This document shows positions 1 through 9,478 of a stretch of 64,000 nt of DNA, piece by piece; within the stretch, counting starts at the first letter, position 1; each line of letters starts with the position of its first letter. Where the stretch lies: contig CP077641.1 of assembly GCA_019056435.1 (NCBI GenBank), positions 4,154,001-4,218,000 of the forward strand, written 5' to 3'. The notes under the pieces are model-generated. The model had not been told where the DNA came from, did not search any database, and saw nothing but the letters and a program-made list of their open reading frames with translations. This stretch comes from Stutzerimonas stutzeri. GTDB lineage: Bacteria; Pseudomonadota; Gammaproteobacteria; Pseudomonadales; Pseudomonadaceae. The position numbers and the translations under genes were made by a program.

Positions 1-869
1 TTGCACAGCAAGGTCCCGCTGCGCGCGTCGCACTGCCAGCGCAAGGCGACGCCGTCGATACGCGTCTCCGCCGCCGCCCGCAGAGCGCCCAGCAGGTCGG
101 CGGGAGTCAGGCGATCGACCAGCGGCAGGTCACCGCGGGCAAAGACCAGCATGTCACGCACTTGGTGTTCGAGTTCGTTCAGGCGATCCTTCAACCGACC
201 GGCAAAACGCTGCTGCTGCTCGTCCGACAAGCCGCCTTGCTCCAGATGGCTTGCGTAGAGCAATGCCGTCGACAACGGCGTGCGGATCTGATGCGCAAGG
301 GAGGCCATCATGCGGCCAAGGGCGGACAACCGCTCATGGCGCGCCAACTGCTCTTGCAGGCGGCGCGTCTCGGTAAGGTCAGTCAGCAGCACCAACTGGC
401 CAGGCTCTGCATTGAGCGAGCGTGTGGCGATCGATACGCGGCGCCCGTCACGCAACGAGATCTCATGGCCGTCATCACGCCTCGGAGCAAAGCTTCGCGC
501 AATGACCTCTCGCCAAAGCGATCCCTGCAGCGGCTCGCCGAGCAGGTCGATTGCCACGGGGTTCGCCTCGCAGACCACACCCTGGCCGTCAATGACGATA
601 ACCCCGCCCGGAAGCAGGTCGAGCAGGCTCTGCAAGCGGTTGGCCAGTCGCTCTTTCTCGCCGAAATCACGCAGGCGCTGGGCACTGGCCTCGGCAAGCT
701 GGTCGTTGAGGCTGTTCACACGCTCTTGCAGCAGGCTCTGTGACTGGCCCAATCGATCCGCCATGCGAGCAAAGTCATCGATCGACCGTTCGAGCTCGGC
801 CGCGCTGGCGGTGTCTGGACGGGCAAGCGCCCGGTGGGAAGAGAGAGCTGAAGTCACGGAAACACTCAT
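1..869 (-). CDS. fleS: Flagellar sensor histidine kinase FleS (FlrB), 3' part cut off by the window edge
   Basis: This is the sensor kinase of the FleS/FleR pair, which in Pseudomonas activates the middle flagellar genes (hook, basal body) with RpoN. About 289 codons are visible. A coiled-coil stretch lies near residues 25-80, a PAS-like sensor domain near 83-165, and the HisKA dimerisation helix carries the phospho-acceptor His near residue 193 within SLAHQIRTPLS. No transmembrane segment is seen, as expected for this cytoplasmic kinase. The ATP-binding domain lies beyond base 1, and fleR would be expected next. The ATG at 869 was chosen because it lies 33 bp below an RpoN-type promoter and opens the conserved N-terminus. 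fleQ ends 86 bp upstream. The family assignment is firm; completeness cannot be judged. Confidence 0.9.
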   Translation of the reverse strand, partial: MSVSVTSALSSHRALARPDTASAAELERSIDDFARMADRLGQSQSLLQERVNSLNDQLAEASAQRLRDFGEKERLANRLQSLLDLLPGGVIVIDGQGVVCEANPVAIDLLGEPLQGSLWREVIARSFAPRRDDGHEISLRDGRRVSIATRSLNAEPGQLVLLTDLTETRRLQEQLARHERLSALGRMMASLAHQIRTPLSTALLYASHLEQGGLSDEQQQRFAGRLKDRLNELEHQVRDMLVFARGDLPLVDRLTPADLLGALRAAAETRIDGVALRWQCDARSGTLLC

Positions 870-901
870 TGCCGTCAAAAGATGGTCACTGAGTGCTTGG
901 G

Positions 902-917
902 AGCAAGGATCGTGCCT
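902..917 (-). promoter_or_regulatory. RpoN (-24/-12) promoter of fleS
   Basis: Read on the minus strand the site is AGGCACGATCCTTGCT, with GG and GC exactly ten bases apart. It matches the GGCACG-N4-TTGC core of the sigma-54 consensus. It lies 33 bp above the fleS ATG in the fleQ-fleS gap, which fits the known FleQ/RpoN control of fleSR. The -24 half is embedded in a perfect 8-bp inverted repeat (911-934). Confidence 0.8.
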
Positions 918-955
918 GCCGTTGGCCAGGCACGACCAGGCTGCGCAGCGAGGGG

Positions 956-2422
956 TCAGTCGTCTAGCTCGTCGTCGCGCCGGTTCATGCCGTACTTGCG
1001 CATCTTCTCGACCAGCGTAGTGCGGCGTATACGCAGGCGTTCGGCCGCCCTGGCAACCACACCACCCGCGTCGTCCAGCGCCTGCTGGATGAGGCCCTGC
1101 TCAAGATTGCCCAGGTAATCCTTGAGATCCAGCCCTTCAGCCGGGAGCATCGCATGAGCCTCGGCCGAGACCATGGGCGCGCTGATGGCTGCACGCTCTT
1201 CCATCTCGTCGTGCATGCTGGCGGCATACTGCTCGTCATCGTCGTCGACATGGCGAAACTTCTTCGGCAGTTCCATAACGCCAATCACGCCATAGGGATG
1301 CATGATGGCCATGCGTTCGACCAGGTTCGCCAGCTCTCGAACATTGCCTGGCCAGTCATGACGACACAGCGACATGATGGCGGCGGAGTTGAAGCGGATC
1401 GAGCCGCGCTTCTCATGTTCCATCCGCGAGATCAGCTCGTTCATCAGCAACGGAATGTCTTCGATGCGCTCGCGCAACGGTGCCATTTCGATCGGGAAGA
1501 CGTTGAGGCGGTAATAAAGGTCTTCTCTGAAGCCGCCCTCGACGATCATCTTTTCGAGGTCCTTGTGGGTCGCGGCGATGATCCGTACGTCAGCGTTTTG
1601 CGTGCGATTGCTGCCAACCCGTTCGAAGGTTCGCTCCTGCAGCACGCGAAGCAGCTTGACCTGCATTGGCAGCGGCATGTCGCCGATTTCGTCGAGGAAC
1701 AGGGTTCCTCCCTCTGCCAGTTCGAAACGACCGGCACGCGCGGTGATGGCGCCGGTGAAGGCGCCCTTCTCGTGACCGAAAAGCTCGCTTTCGAGCAGCT
1801 CAGCCGGAATGGCGCCGCAGTTGACCGGAACGAACGGCCCGTTACGCCGTTTGGAGTGGTAATGCAGATTCCGTGCAACCACCTCCTTGCCCGTTCCTGA
1901 TTCGCCAAGGATAAGCACGCTCGCCTCGGTATCGGCCACCTGCTGCATCATTTGCCGAACATGCTGCACGGCGCGGCTAGTACCGACCAGGCTACGGAAC
2001 AAGTTAGGCTCGCGCTGGCGCCCCCGCGATTTGGCCTGGTCGTACATTTCCCGATAGACCTGCGCGCGATGCAGCGAGTCGAGCAGCTTGTTGTAGCTCG
2101 GCGGCATCTCCAGGCTGGCCAGCACCCGTCGGCGAATGTCATCCGGCCAGTCACTGCGCGCCGGCTCGCCGATCAACAAGACGGGAAGGTTCTCGTCCCA
2201 TTTCCCCAGCTGCTTGAGCAAGTCGACTGCATTGCCTCGGGCGACGTCCCCGAGCATGACGCCCAACACGCTGCGACTGGACTCGAGCGAATCCACCACT
2301 TGCTGCCACTCGTTGCTGGAACAGGCCAGATGATCTTCGCTCAGGAAATTGAGGATGACGGCCAAGTCACGCCGGCGCTCACTGTCATCGTCTATCAACA
2401 AAATCTTGGTTTCACGCCACAT
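956..2422 (-). CDS. fleQ: Flagellar master regulator FleQ, sigma-54 dependent activator
   Basis: FleQ is the top regulator of Pseudomonas flagellar genes and also a c-di-GMP-responsive regulator of exopolysaccharide genes. The protein has 488 residues, the usual length. It has an N-terminal degenerate receiver (about 1-125), then an AAA+ domain with Walker A GESGTGKE at 173-180, the GAFTGA loop that contacts sigma-54, and a DEIGD Walker B-type motif. A Fis-type helix-turn-helix lies in the last 50 residues. fleS follows on the same strand. Upstream is a fliT-like gene after a 450-bp gap, so fleQ probably has its own promoter. Its companion fliE operon is over 40 kb away in this window, unlike the usual fleQ-fleS-fleR-fliE order. 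Confidence 0.96.
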   Translation of the reverse strand: MWRETKILLIDDDSERRRDLAVILNFLSEDHLACSSNEWQQVVDSLESSRSVLGVMLGDVARGNAVDLLKQLGKWDENLPVLLIGEPARSDWPDDIRRRVLASLEMPPSYNKLLDSLHRAQVYREMYDQAKSRGRQREPNLFRSLVGTSRAVQHVRQMMQQVADTEASVLILGESGTGKEVVARNLHYHSKRRNGPFVPVNCGAIPAELLESELFGHEKGAFTGAITARAGRFELAEGGTLFLDEIGDMPLPMQVKLLRVLQERTFERVGSNRTQNADVRIIAATHKDLEKMIVEGGFREDLYYRLNVFPIEMAPLRERIEDIPLLMNELISRMEHEKRGSIRFNSAAIMSLCRHDWPGNVRELANLVERMAIMHPYGVIGVMELPKKFRHVDDDDEQYAASMHDEMEERAAISAPMVSAEAHAMLPAEGLDLKDYLGNLEQGLIQQALDDAGGVVARAAERLRIRRTTLVEKMRKYGMNRRDDELDD

Positions 2423-2875
2423 CTTGTTTATAGGCTCTTGAGGCTGAATGAAACGCCGTGAACGCGTCCAACATTAGAAGGCGAACTTCACCGGCAGATA
2501 GCCATTAGTAAAATTCAAAAAGGAGAGCTGAGTCAAATTTATGACGTGATTTTTTTTAGCGACACCGCTCGCGAGCGAGACACTTGATACCGCATGGTTT
2601 TCCCCATGCCGTTAGTTGCATCGTAGATAGACGCTAGATGAGCATTTCGTCGCAGTAACCGAATTGAGCAGGAAATAAGACGAACAGGAGGAATAAGCAG
2701 GGGTAGTCGGCCAATTGTGCGGCTGAATTGCAACGGGGGACTACTGGAGGATAACGCGGCGCGCGTATCGAGCAACGGGGCTAGAGTTGAATAGACCGAT
2801 GAATATCAAGGTGCCGTAATTAACCGCCCGACCGACGAACGGTTAAATCAGCGCAACGACGACGCTTCGCGTGGC
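2423..2875. other. Long non-coding region upstream of fleQ
   Basis: This 453-bp gap holds no convincing gene. It is notably AT-rich around 2500-2560, unlike its surroundings, and is the likely fleQ promoter region. On the minus strand a TTGACT element (2531-2536) is followed by AT-rich sequence that could supply a weak sigma-70 -10 box, but the match is poor. A 12-bp perfect palindrome, CGCTCGCGAGCG, lies at 2566-2577. A run of eight T at 2551-2558 is not positioned to act as a terminator with it. A 78-codon open frame at 2539-2775 has no family resemblance and is probably chance. Confidence 0.5.
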
Positions 2876-3172
2876 TTATTCGAACAACTTGTAAACTTTC
2901 GCGCCATTTTGCGACTGGTTGAGCTGTATCAATTCACTCGCGATTCGTTTCTGTTCAGCCTGGCAGGTACTGACCAGCTCTCGGTAGAGTTCGACCAATT
3001 CCTGCATGCGCTCGCGGATAGCAGGATCGTCCAGACGGGGCTCTTTCATCGCCGCCTCGACAACCTGGCGGCATTGCAGATCGAGGACACTGATAGCGGC
3101 CCAGTCCTGCTGAACCAGCGCATCGCGCAATGCGCTGCCCGTTTCTTCAAGACGCTTGACTGCTGCACTCAT
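2876..3172 (-). CDS. fliT: FliT-like flagellar export chaperone (fleP/fliT position)
   Basis: This is a small 98-residue, charged, mainly helical protein. Its length and position directly before fleQ match the gene that follows fliD-fliS in other Pseudomonas (fliT, also called fleP). FliT-type proteins bind the cap protein FliD and components of the export apparatus. Heptad-like leucine spacing (ELYRELV, ELIQLN) supports a helical bundle. Here neither fliD nor fliS is next to it; a lipoprotein gene and the ccm cluster lie upstream. Sequence conservation in this family is low, so the call rests on size, helix pattern and synteny with fleQ. Confidence 0.65.
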   Translation of the reverse strand: MSAAVKRLEETGSALRDALVQQDWAAISVLDLQCRQVVEAAMKEPRLDDPAIRERMQELVELYRELVSTCQAEQKRIASELIQLNQSQNGAKVYKLFE

Positions 3173-3286
3173 GTGTCACTGCTCCAAAGATTCTGCCTAC
3201 GGCAAGCCCCGGGCGATATGCCCTGCCAGACAGGCTATCGGCCACCGGCAGCCACGCTTTAGGGAAATTTATGCGGCCTCGCACCA

Positions 3287-3676
3287 CTAGTGCAGGCCAC
3301 GCAGGCCCGGTGGCACGCTCGGCTGAGCCACGGCCTCCCAGGGCCCATCGGGACGGCCGGAAGAATACCAGTCGCCATCCCAGCGGTAATACAGCCGCTC
3401 ACGGTAATACAGCCGCTTGCCTTCGATGACATAGACGCCGAGCCGGTTGTCCCAGTGCGCCGCCGCATGAGGAGGCGGCGCGTAGCGAGGATGACTCTTC
3501 TGAGTGGCAGGCGGACGAGGTGCTGGCGGCGTACGAACCGGTGGCGGGCTGCTGATCGGTTCACGGGCGTCAGGGGTCGGTGCGGGAGGTGCCGGAGGGC
3601 GCTCAGCAGGTTCGTAGGGATTGCCTGCGCACGCCGCCAGCAGCGACGCGAGCAGGACGACACCTGCCGCCCGCAT
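3287..3676 (-). CDS. Small proline-rich lipoprotein, function unknown
   Basis: A 129-residue protein begins MRAAGVVLLASLLAACAG, a clear lipoprotein signal with the lipobox Cys at residue 16. A proline-rich linker follows (about 20-60), then a C-terminal aromatic segment rich in Tyr and Trp (RLYYRERLYYRWDGDWY). The ATG at 3676 was preferred over one at 3718 because it gives a signal peptide of normal length and avoids overlap with ccmI. The gene follows ccmI on the same strand. No family is recognised. It is probably an outer or inner membrane lipoprotein; a link to cytochrome maturation is not supported by sequence. Confidence 0.7.
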   Translation of the reverse strand: MRAAGVVLLASLLAACAGNPYEPAERPPAPPAPTPDAREPISSPPPVRTPPAPRPPATQKSHPRYAPPPHAAAHWDNRLGVYVIEGKRLYYRERLYYRWDGDWYSSGRPDGPWEAVAQPSVPPGLRGLH

Positions 3677-3744
3677 GAATGACCATTTCAGGGAAGGGAA
3701 CGATTCACTTGCCATCATCTGTCGCCTCGCGGCCCCAACGGTAG

Positions 3745-4970
3745 TCAGGGCGTATCCGGTTGATCGATCGTAAGCTGCACCGCCTCATCCTGGCGGGACG
3801 GGCTGAGCGGCTGGCTGTCGCCCTTCCACTCACCGCGAGTTGCGTTGCCGTCCCTAGAAATGCGGGCAAACAGCCTGACCTGGTCGAAGTTGGACAAGCG
3901 AAGCTGGGGGCCATTGCATCGGCGTCGCCAAGCGTGACGGTCGCAGGCAGATCGGCCACGGTCAGTCGCTTCACGGCGAGCGGCATGGGCGGGCCGGAGA
4001 CCGCACGGGCGAACACGAACACGGCGTCGCCCGGCTGGACCTGTTGGCTCAGCGAATCATCCAGGCGCACCGACACGGTGACGCCGGTACCGGCAGCCGG
4101 CACTTCCGCTGTTGCCGGTTGCGCCTGCTCTTCGCCGGCTCGACCAGCGTCCCCCATCTCTTGACGGGCACGCTCGATCCCTCCCTGAATGGCCTCGCGG
4201 GATGGATCTTCCGCCGGCAAGGTGGCGACCAGGCGTTCCCAGTATCGAATCGCATCGGCGAAGCGCTCCTGCTCGAAAGCTGCAATGCCCAGCAGGCCGA
4301 GGCTGGTCACCTCCTGAGGGTCGGCCTGCAAGGCTTCGGTTGTCAGGCGCTCGATCTGCTCGGACCATTGGCGGTCATTGGCGAAGTACAGTGCCTGGGC
4401 CCACTGACCGAGAATGTCAGGCTGGCGGCCTGCAAGCTCAGCCACGCGCGCATAGGCCGGGACCGCGTCATCCGGGCGCTCCTGGCTCATATAGGTCCTG
4501 GCGAGGAAGTACCAGGCTTCAGCCGAATCCGGTTGCGCCTCGACCGCTCGCTCCAGGCGTGCGGTCATCTCGGCCATGGTCTTGGGCTGCTCGGAGAACT
4601 CCCGGGCCAGCTGAAGCTTGTCGCTGGCCCCCCATTGCATGTAGAAGCCATAGCCGACCAAGGGAACAAGAATCGCAGCCGCCAGCGGTATGGCCCGACC
4701 CAGGCGGCCAGCACGACGGGTTTCACCTGCGGCGGTATCGTCGAGCAGCTCGCGTGCCGCGTCATCACGTGCCACCGCAAACTGGTCGTCGTCGAGCGTG
4801 CCGGCCGCATGCTGGGACGCCAGCTCGGCAAGACGCTCCTCATAAAGCGCCACGTTGAGGGCGGTGCGGTCTTCTTCGGCCTGGGCCTTGCGACCTCGAA
4901 GCAACGGCAGCAGCAAAAACGCCAGGGCGGCCTGCAGCAATACGCCAGCGGCGATCCAGAAATCGATCAT
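3745..4970 (-). CDS. ccmI: Cytochrome c maturation protein CcmI (CycH), frameshifted near its 3' end
   Basis: CcmI delivers apocytochrome c to the CcmF/CcmH haem ligation complex in the periplasm. Two membrane helices flank a cytoplasmic loop at the N-terminus (about 1-20 and 95-115). TPR repeats follow (about 130-270), then a C-terminal beta domain. A run of five C (3906-3910) shifts the frame. With six C the end becomes the conserved LRLSNFDQVRLFARIS-type tail stopping at 3745, giving 408 residues. Uncorrected, the frame runs on to 3705 with a nonsense tail. Its start overlaps the ccmH stop by four bases. The indel is probably a sequencing error. Confidence 0.88.
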
Positions 4971-5437
4971 GAGTCTTTTTTATCCAGCAACTGGGCGAGG
5001 CGCGCGCGTTCAGCCTCGGAAAGGGTGTGCGATGCAGCGGCAGCGCCGGATCGCCGGCGAACGAGGATCATCGCCAGTACGAAGAATCCAATCACCAGCA
5101 ACGCAACGGGGCCGTACCAGAGCAGCAGCGTCTTGGCATTGACCGGCGGGTTGTACCGCACGAAGTCACCGTAGCGATCGACGAGATAGTCCACGATCTG
5201 ATCGTCGCTCTGACCTTCCTGGAGCATACGGTAGATCTCGCGGCGCAGGTCCATGGCAATCGGCGCGTTGGAATCGGCGATGTTCTGGTTCTGGCACTTC
5301 GGGCAGCGCAGTTCCTCGACCAAGGTGCGATAGCGCTCACGTTCGGCGTCGTTGCGAAATTCGTAGGCGTCGATGGCGGCCTGGACGTTGCCGATCAGCG
5401 CAACGGTCAACAGAACGGCGTGGATGAGCACTTTCAT
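4967..5437 (-). CDS. ccmH: Cytochrome c maturation thiol oxidoreductase CcmH
   Basis: CcmH is a membrane-anchored periplasmic protein that acts on the CXXCH haem-binding cysteines of apocytochrome c. It has 156 residues with a cleavable signal (about 1-20), the hallmark LRCPKCQNQNIADSNAP motif near 43-59 (redox Cys pair in CPKC), a transmembrane helix near 105-125, and a short cytoplasmic tail. It overlaps ccmG by four bases upstream and ccmI downstream, so the three genes are translationally coupled. Confidence 0.95.
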   Translation of the reverse strand: MKVLIHAVLLTVALIGNVQAAIDAYEFRNDAERERYRTLVEELRCPKCQNQNIADSNAPIAMDLRREIYRMLQEGQSDDQIVDYLVDRYGDFVRYNPPVNAKTLLLWYGPVALLVIGFFVLAMILVRRRSGAAAASHTLSEAERARLAQLLDKKDS

Positions 5438-5964
5438 TCGTCGACCAACTCCTGATAAAGCGCGGCCAGTTTTTCACGCCATACGCGCTCGTCGATGACC
5501 CCGACGTACTTGTGGCGGATGACGCCCTGCTTGTCGACGAGGAAGGTTTCGGGCGCTCCGTAGACGCCGAGGTCCAGCCCGAGGCTGCCCTCCTCGTCGC
5601 GGATATTCAGCTGATAAGGGTCGTGGAAGTCACGCAGCCACTTCTGCGCGGCGGCGTTGTCGTCCTTGTAGTTCACGCCGTGAATCACCACGCCCTGCTG
5701 CGCCAGCTTGTTGAGCACCGGATGCTCGACCTTGCAGGCGACGCACCAAGTGGCCCAGACGTTTACCAGCGCCGGCTTGCCCTTGATGTCATTGGCGCTG
5801 ACCAGCCGTTGCGGATCCTCGACGGAGGGCAGCGAAAACGCCGGTAGCGGCTTGCCAATCAGTGCCGAAGGCAGCTCGGTCGGATCGAGGAAAAGGCCGC
5901 GATAAAGAAACACCGCCACCACCAGGAAGATCGCCAGCGGCAGCACCATCAACAATCGTTTCAT
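5434..5964 (-). CDS. ccmG: Thiol:disulfide interchange protein CcmG (DsbE)
   Basis: CcmG is a periplasmic membrane-anchored thioredoxin-fold reductant of apocytochrome c or CcmH. It has 176 residues: an N-terminal signal anchor (MKRLLMVLPLAIFLVVAVF), then a thioredoxin-like domain with active site WCVAC, and the cis-Pro region GAPETFLVD. The start at 5964 was chosen because it opens the signal anchor right after the ccmF stop. Further upstream starts only add out-of-family residues. Confidence 0.94.
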   Translation of the reverse strand: MKRLLMVLPLAIFLVVAVFLYRGLFLDPTELPSALIGKPLPAFSLPSVEDPQRLVSANDIKGKPALVNVWATWCVACKVEHPVLNKLAQQGVVIHGVNYKDDNAAAQKWLRDFHDPYQLNIRDEEGSLGLDLGVYGAPETFLVDKQGVIRHKYVGVIDERVWREKLAALYQELVDE

Positions 5965-5965
5965 C

Positions 5966-7939
5966 TCAAGCTCCTTGCTGGGCGAGGCCGAGTGCTTCGC
6001 GCACGCGCAGCTTGACCTTGACGCGGTAACGACGATCGCAAGCGGATAGCACGCCGCCAAGGCACGTCACCAGGCCGCCAAGCCAGATCCAGCGAACAAA
6101 TGCCTTGATGTGCACGCGCACCGCCCAGGCACCGTCTTCCAGCGGCTCGCCCAGGGCGACGTAAAGATCACGGGTAAAGCCAGGATCGATCCCTGCCTCG
6201 GTCATTGGCATCTGCTGAACGGTATACAAGCGCTTTTCCGGATGCAGCGTGGCGACCTGCTCGCCGCCATCGAATACGCGAATGGTGGCGCGGTCGGAGG
6301 TGAAGTTGGGCCCCTCGAAGTGGCTGGCCCCCTCGAAAGTAAAGGTGTAGCCACCAAGCTCCAACGAATCACCGGGCGCCATCCGCAGATCGCGTTCATC
6401 GCTCTGCAGGCTGGTCAGCACAACGCCCATGGCGCAGATGACCAAACCAAGGTGCCCGAGCTGCATGCCCCAGTAACTGCGGGTCAGGCTACGGACACCT
6501 TTGAGCAATCCCTTGTGGCGCGTCTTGTCGAGAATGTCGCGGATCCCACTGATCACCACCCAAGCCCCGAGCAGGCAGACCGCAAGCACGGCCCAGTGGA
6601 AATCGCCGAACAGCAGCGCCCCCAGACCGCCCAGGACCACGCTGGTGATCAGTACGGGCGTCAGCATGCCGACCAGCCAACGAAACGGGGTGTCTTTCCA
6701 GCGAACCAGTACACCGACGCCGAGGGCGAGCATCAAGGCCCCCATCAGCGGCAGGAACATCGCGTTGAAATACGGCGGGCCGACCGACAGCTTCGCATCG
6801 GACAACGCATCGAGCAGCAGCGGATAGAGCGTACCCAGCAGGATCATGGCGGTTGCAACGACCAGTAGCAGGTTGTTGACCAGCAGGAGCGTCTCACGAG
6901 ACCACAAGCCGAACCCGACCTGGCTCTTGACCACCGGGGCGCGCAGGGCGAAGAGCGTCAGCGATCCACCCACCACCATCAGCAGGAAGATGAGAATGAA
7001 CACGCCGCGCGCCGGGTCCGTTGCAAACGCGTGCACCGAAGTCAGCACACCGGAACGGACCAGGAAGGTCCCGAGCAGGCTGAGCGAGAAAGCGGCAATG
7101 GCCAGCAGCACCGTCCAGCTCTTGAACACGCCACGCTTCTCGGTGACCGCCAGCGAATGAATCAAGGCGGTCCCAACGAGCCAGGGCATGAAAGAGGCGT
7201 TCTCCACCGGATCCCAGAACCACCAGCCGCCCCAACCGAGTTCGTAGTACGCCCACCAGGAACCGAGTGCGATGCCGACACCCAAAAACGCCCATGCAAC
7301 CAGGGTCCAGGGCCGTGACCAACGCGCCCAGGCCGCATCGAGCCGACCGCCGAGCAGTGCGGCAATGGCGAAGGCGAACGCGACCGAGAAGCCGACGTAA
7401 CCCATGTAGAGCATGGGTGGATGGACGACCAGACCGAAATCCTGCAGCAGCGGGTTGAGATCGCGACCGTCCGCTGGCGCCTGTGGCAACAGGCGCTCGA
7501 AGGGGTTGGAGGTGATGATGAGAAAGAGCAGAAAGCCGATGCTGATCAAGCCCATCACGCCCAGCACGCGAGCGAGCATGTCTTCCGGCAACTGGCGCGA
7601 AAAGATCGACACGGCGAACGTCCAGCCGGCCAGGATCAGCGCCCACAACAGCAACGACCCCTCGTGTGCGCCCCAGACGGCGCTGAACTTGTAATACCAG
7701 GGCAGCGCGCTATTGGAGTTCTGCGCGACGTAAGCCACCGAGAAATCATCCACCATGAACGCGTAAGTCAGGCAAATGAAGGAGAACGCGAGAAAGGCGA
7801 ATTGCCCCCAGGCCGCCGGCTGCGCAAGCCCCATCCACTGATGGTCGCCACGCCACGCGCCGATCATGGGTAACGTGCCCTGCACCACCGCCAGGCACAG
7901 CGCGAGGATCATTGCCAGATGGCCGAGCTCAGGGATCAT
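5966..7939 (-). CDS. ccmF: Haem lyase subunit CcmF
   Basis: CcmF is the large integral membrane subunit of the cytochrome c haem ligase (holocytochrome c synthase of System I). It has 657 residues with about fifteen transmembrane helices. The tryptophan-rich haem-handling signature [18 protein letters not shown] lies near residues 235-255. His residues in HPPMLYMGY and near the N-terminus fit haem ligands of the family. It overlaps ccmE by four bases and ends just ahead of ccmG. The protein looks intact. Confidence 0.97.
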   Translation of the reverse strand: MIPELGHLAMILALCLAVVQGTLPMIGAWRGDHQWMGLAQPAAWGQFAFLAFSFICLTYAFMVDDFSVAYVAQNSNSALPWYYKFSAVWGAHEGSLLLWALILAGWTFAVSIFSRQLPEDMLARVLGVMGLISIGFLLFLIITSNPFERLLPQAPADGRDLNPLLQDFGLVVHPPMLYMGYVGFSVAFAFAIAALLGGRLDAAWARWSRPWTLVAWAFLGVGIALGSWWAYYELGWGGWWFWDPVENASFMPWLVGTALIHSLAVTEKRGVFKSWTVLLAIAAFSLSLLGTFLVRSGVLTSVHAFATDPARGVFILIFLLMVVGGSLTLFALRAPVVKSQVGFGLWSRETLLLVNNLLLVVATAMILLGTLYPLLLDALSDAKLSVGPPYFNAMFLPLMGALMLALGVGVLVRWKDTPFRWLVGMLTPVLITSVVLGGLGALLFGDFHWAVLAVCLLGAWVVISGIRDILDKTRHKGLLKGVRSLTRSYWGMQLGHLGLVICAMGVVLTSLQSDERDLRMAPGDSLELGGYTFTFEGASHFEGPNFTSDRATIRVFDGGEQVATLHPEKRLYTVQQMPMTEAGIDPGFTRDLYVALGEPLEDGAWAVRVHIKAFVRWIWLGGLVTCLGGVLSACDRRYRVKVKLRVREALGLAQQGA

Positions 7940-8402
7940 TTCGCGTACTCCTGCTTGCCGCCTTCGTAGTGCTTCATCATCCCGCTCTTCTCAAGCGCCT
8001 GACTGACTTCCGGTGGCATGTAGTTTTCGTCGTGCTTGGCGAGCACCTCGTCGGCAACCAGCACGCCCTCACCGTTCACACGGCCAAGGGCGACGATGCC
8101 CTGCCCTTCGCGAAACAGGTCGGGGAGGATGCCCTGATAGCGGACGGTTACCGTCGCATTGTTGTCCGTAACGCGAAAGGCCACGGTCAGCGAGTCGTTG
8201 GTGCGCTTCACCGAACCGGCCTCGACCAGCCCCCCGCCCGGATACGCGTGCCCTCCGGTGCTTCACCCGCGGCAATCTGCGTCGGTGTGTAAAAGAGATT
8301 GATGTTTTCCTGCAGGGCAGTGAGTGCCAGCGCGACGGCGATGCCGACGCCAGCCAGGATGCCCAGCACGATGAACAGACGCTTCTTGCGCACAGGATTC
8401 AC
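7936..8402 (-). CDS. ccmE: Periplasmic haem chaperone CcmE, frameshifted
   Basis: CcmE binds haem covalently through a His and passes it to apocytochrome c. The N-terminal part ([18 protein letters not shown], signal anchor) and the C-terminal beta-barrel part lie in different frames. Six G on the minus strand (8230-8235) should be seven. With the base restored the two parts join through RIRAGGLVE into 155 residues, the normal length. The haem-binding His lies in [11 protein letters not shown], with the H-x3-Y spacing of the family. The start is GTG, overlapping the ccmD stop as GTGA. Confidence 0.9.
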
Positions 8403-8575
8403 TTCATATCCTCCCGGCGCATACGACGCGCCTCGTCTTGCAGATAACGCCGGCGCGCCAGTAACGGCATCGCGACGTTGAAAATCAGAACGGCCAGACT
8501 GATGCCATAGGACGACCAGACGTAGAGTCCATGGTTACCCATGGCGATGAATTCGGAAAACGACGAGAAATTCAT
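8399..8575 (-). CDS. ccmD: Haem exporter protein CcmD (58 residues)
   Basis: CcmD is a tiny membrane protein that helps release haem-loaded CcmE from the CcmAB/C complex. The frame reads [20 protein letters not shown] at its start, then a transmembrane helix (about 18-40) and a basic tail ending RRMRREDMK. This is typical of CcmD in size and topology. Its ATG overlaps the corrected ccmC stop as ATGA, and its stop overlaps the GTG of ccmE, so it is coupled to both neighbours. Confidence 0.9.
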   Translation of the reverse strand: MNFSSFSEFIAMGNHGLYVWSSYGISLAVLIFNVAMPLLARRRYLQDEARRMRREDMK

Positions 8576-9326
8576 GATGCCTTGCTCACCAATGCCCTCA
8601 CCTCGGCCTTGACCCAGCTGCTGCGGCTTCGCGGCGCAGCACTTCCAGGCGCATCCGCATCAGCAGAACCAGGGTGAAGAAGCAGTAGAACCCGAGCACC
8701 ATGACCAGCAGCGGCAACCACATCTCGGCAGGCATCGCGGGTTTTTCGGTCACGGTGAAGGTCGCGGGTTGATGCAGCGTGTTCCACCACTCCACCGAGT
8801 ACTTGATGATTGGGATGTTCACCACCCCGACGATGGCCAGCACTGCGCACGCCTTGGCGGCGCTGTCACGATTGCTGATCGCCTGCCCCAACGCAATGAT
8901 GCCGAAGTACAGGAACAGAAGGATGAGCATCGAGGTAAGCCGGGCGTCCCATACCCACCAAGCACCCCAGGTAGGCTTGCCCCATACCGCCCCGGTAAGC
9001 AGCGCCAAGAAGGTCATCCAGGCGCCGATCGGTGCCGCCTGCTGCAGGGCGACGTCAGCGAGCTTCATCTTCCAGACAAGGCCCACCACCCCGGCCACGG
9101 CCAGCATCACGTAGATCGACTGCGCCAGGAAGGCGGCGGGCACGTGGATATAGATGATGCGAAAACTGTTGCCCTGCTGGTAATCCTGCGGCGCGAAAGC
9201 CAGACCCCAGACCACGCCGACGCCGATCAACAGGAGCGACGCCCAACCGAGCCAGGCCATCCAGCGGCTGCTGATCTCGTAAAACCATTTGGGCGAACCC
9301 AGTTTGTGGAACCATGTCCAGTTCAT
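8572..9326 (-). CDS. ccmC: Haem exporter protein CcmC, frameshifted in the last 20 codons
   Basis: CcmC loads haem onto CcmE at the outer face of the inner membrane. It has six transmembrane helices and the tryptophan-rich signature [17 protein letters not shown]. The start at 9326 ([14 protein letters not shown]) is the family start. As given, the frame ends early at 8598. One extra C on the minus strand near 8625 gives a tail ending [16 protein letters not shown] and a stop at 8572 that overlaps the ccmD ATG, for 251 residues. The coupled stop/start supports the correction. Confidence 0.9.
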
Positions 9327-9478
9327 AGAACCTGCCTCGAACCCACCAAGCGTGCCAATTGTGCCCCGGAACCCTGTGGCGTCCGGTTGTTGCGGATCAG
9401 TAAAACCGATGTTACCGCCGCGGTGCCTGTCAACCTTCGTGCTGACATCACCGGCACCCATGATCGGTTACCCATCCA

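Noticed and set aside
911-934. Inverted repeat after fleQ considered as a terminator
   Set aside because: No T-tract follows, and the repeat overlaps a consensus RpoN promoter for fleS.
2539-2775. 78-codon minus-strand frame in the fleQ upstream gap
   Set aside because: No ribosome site of note, no family resemblance, Ser/Arg-rich composition typical of chance frames.
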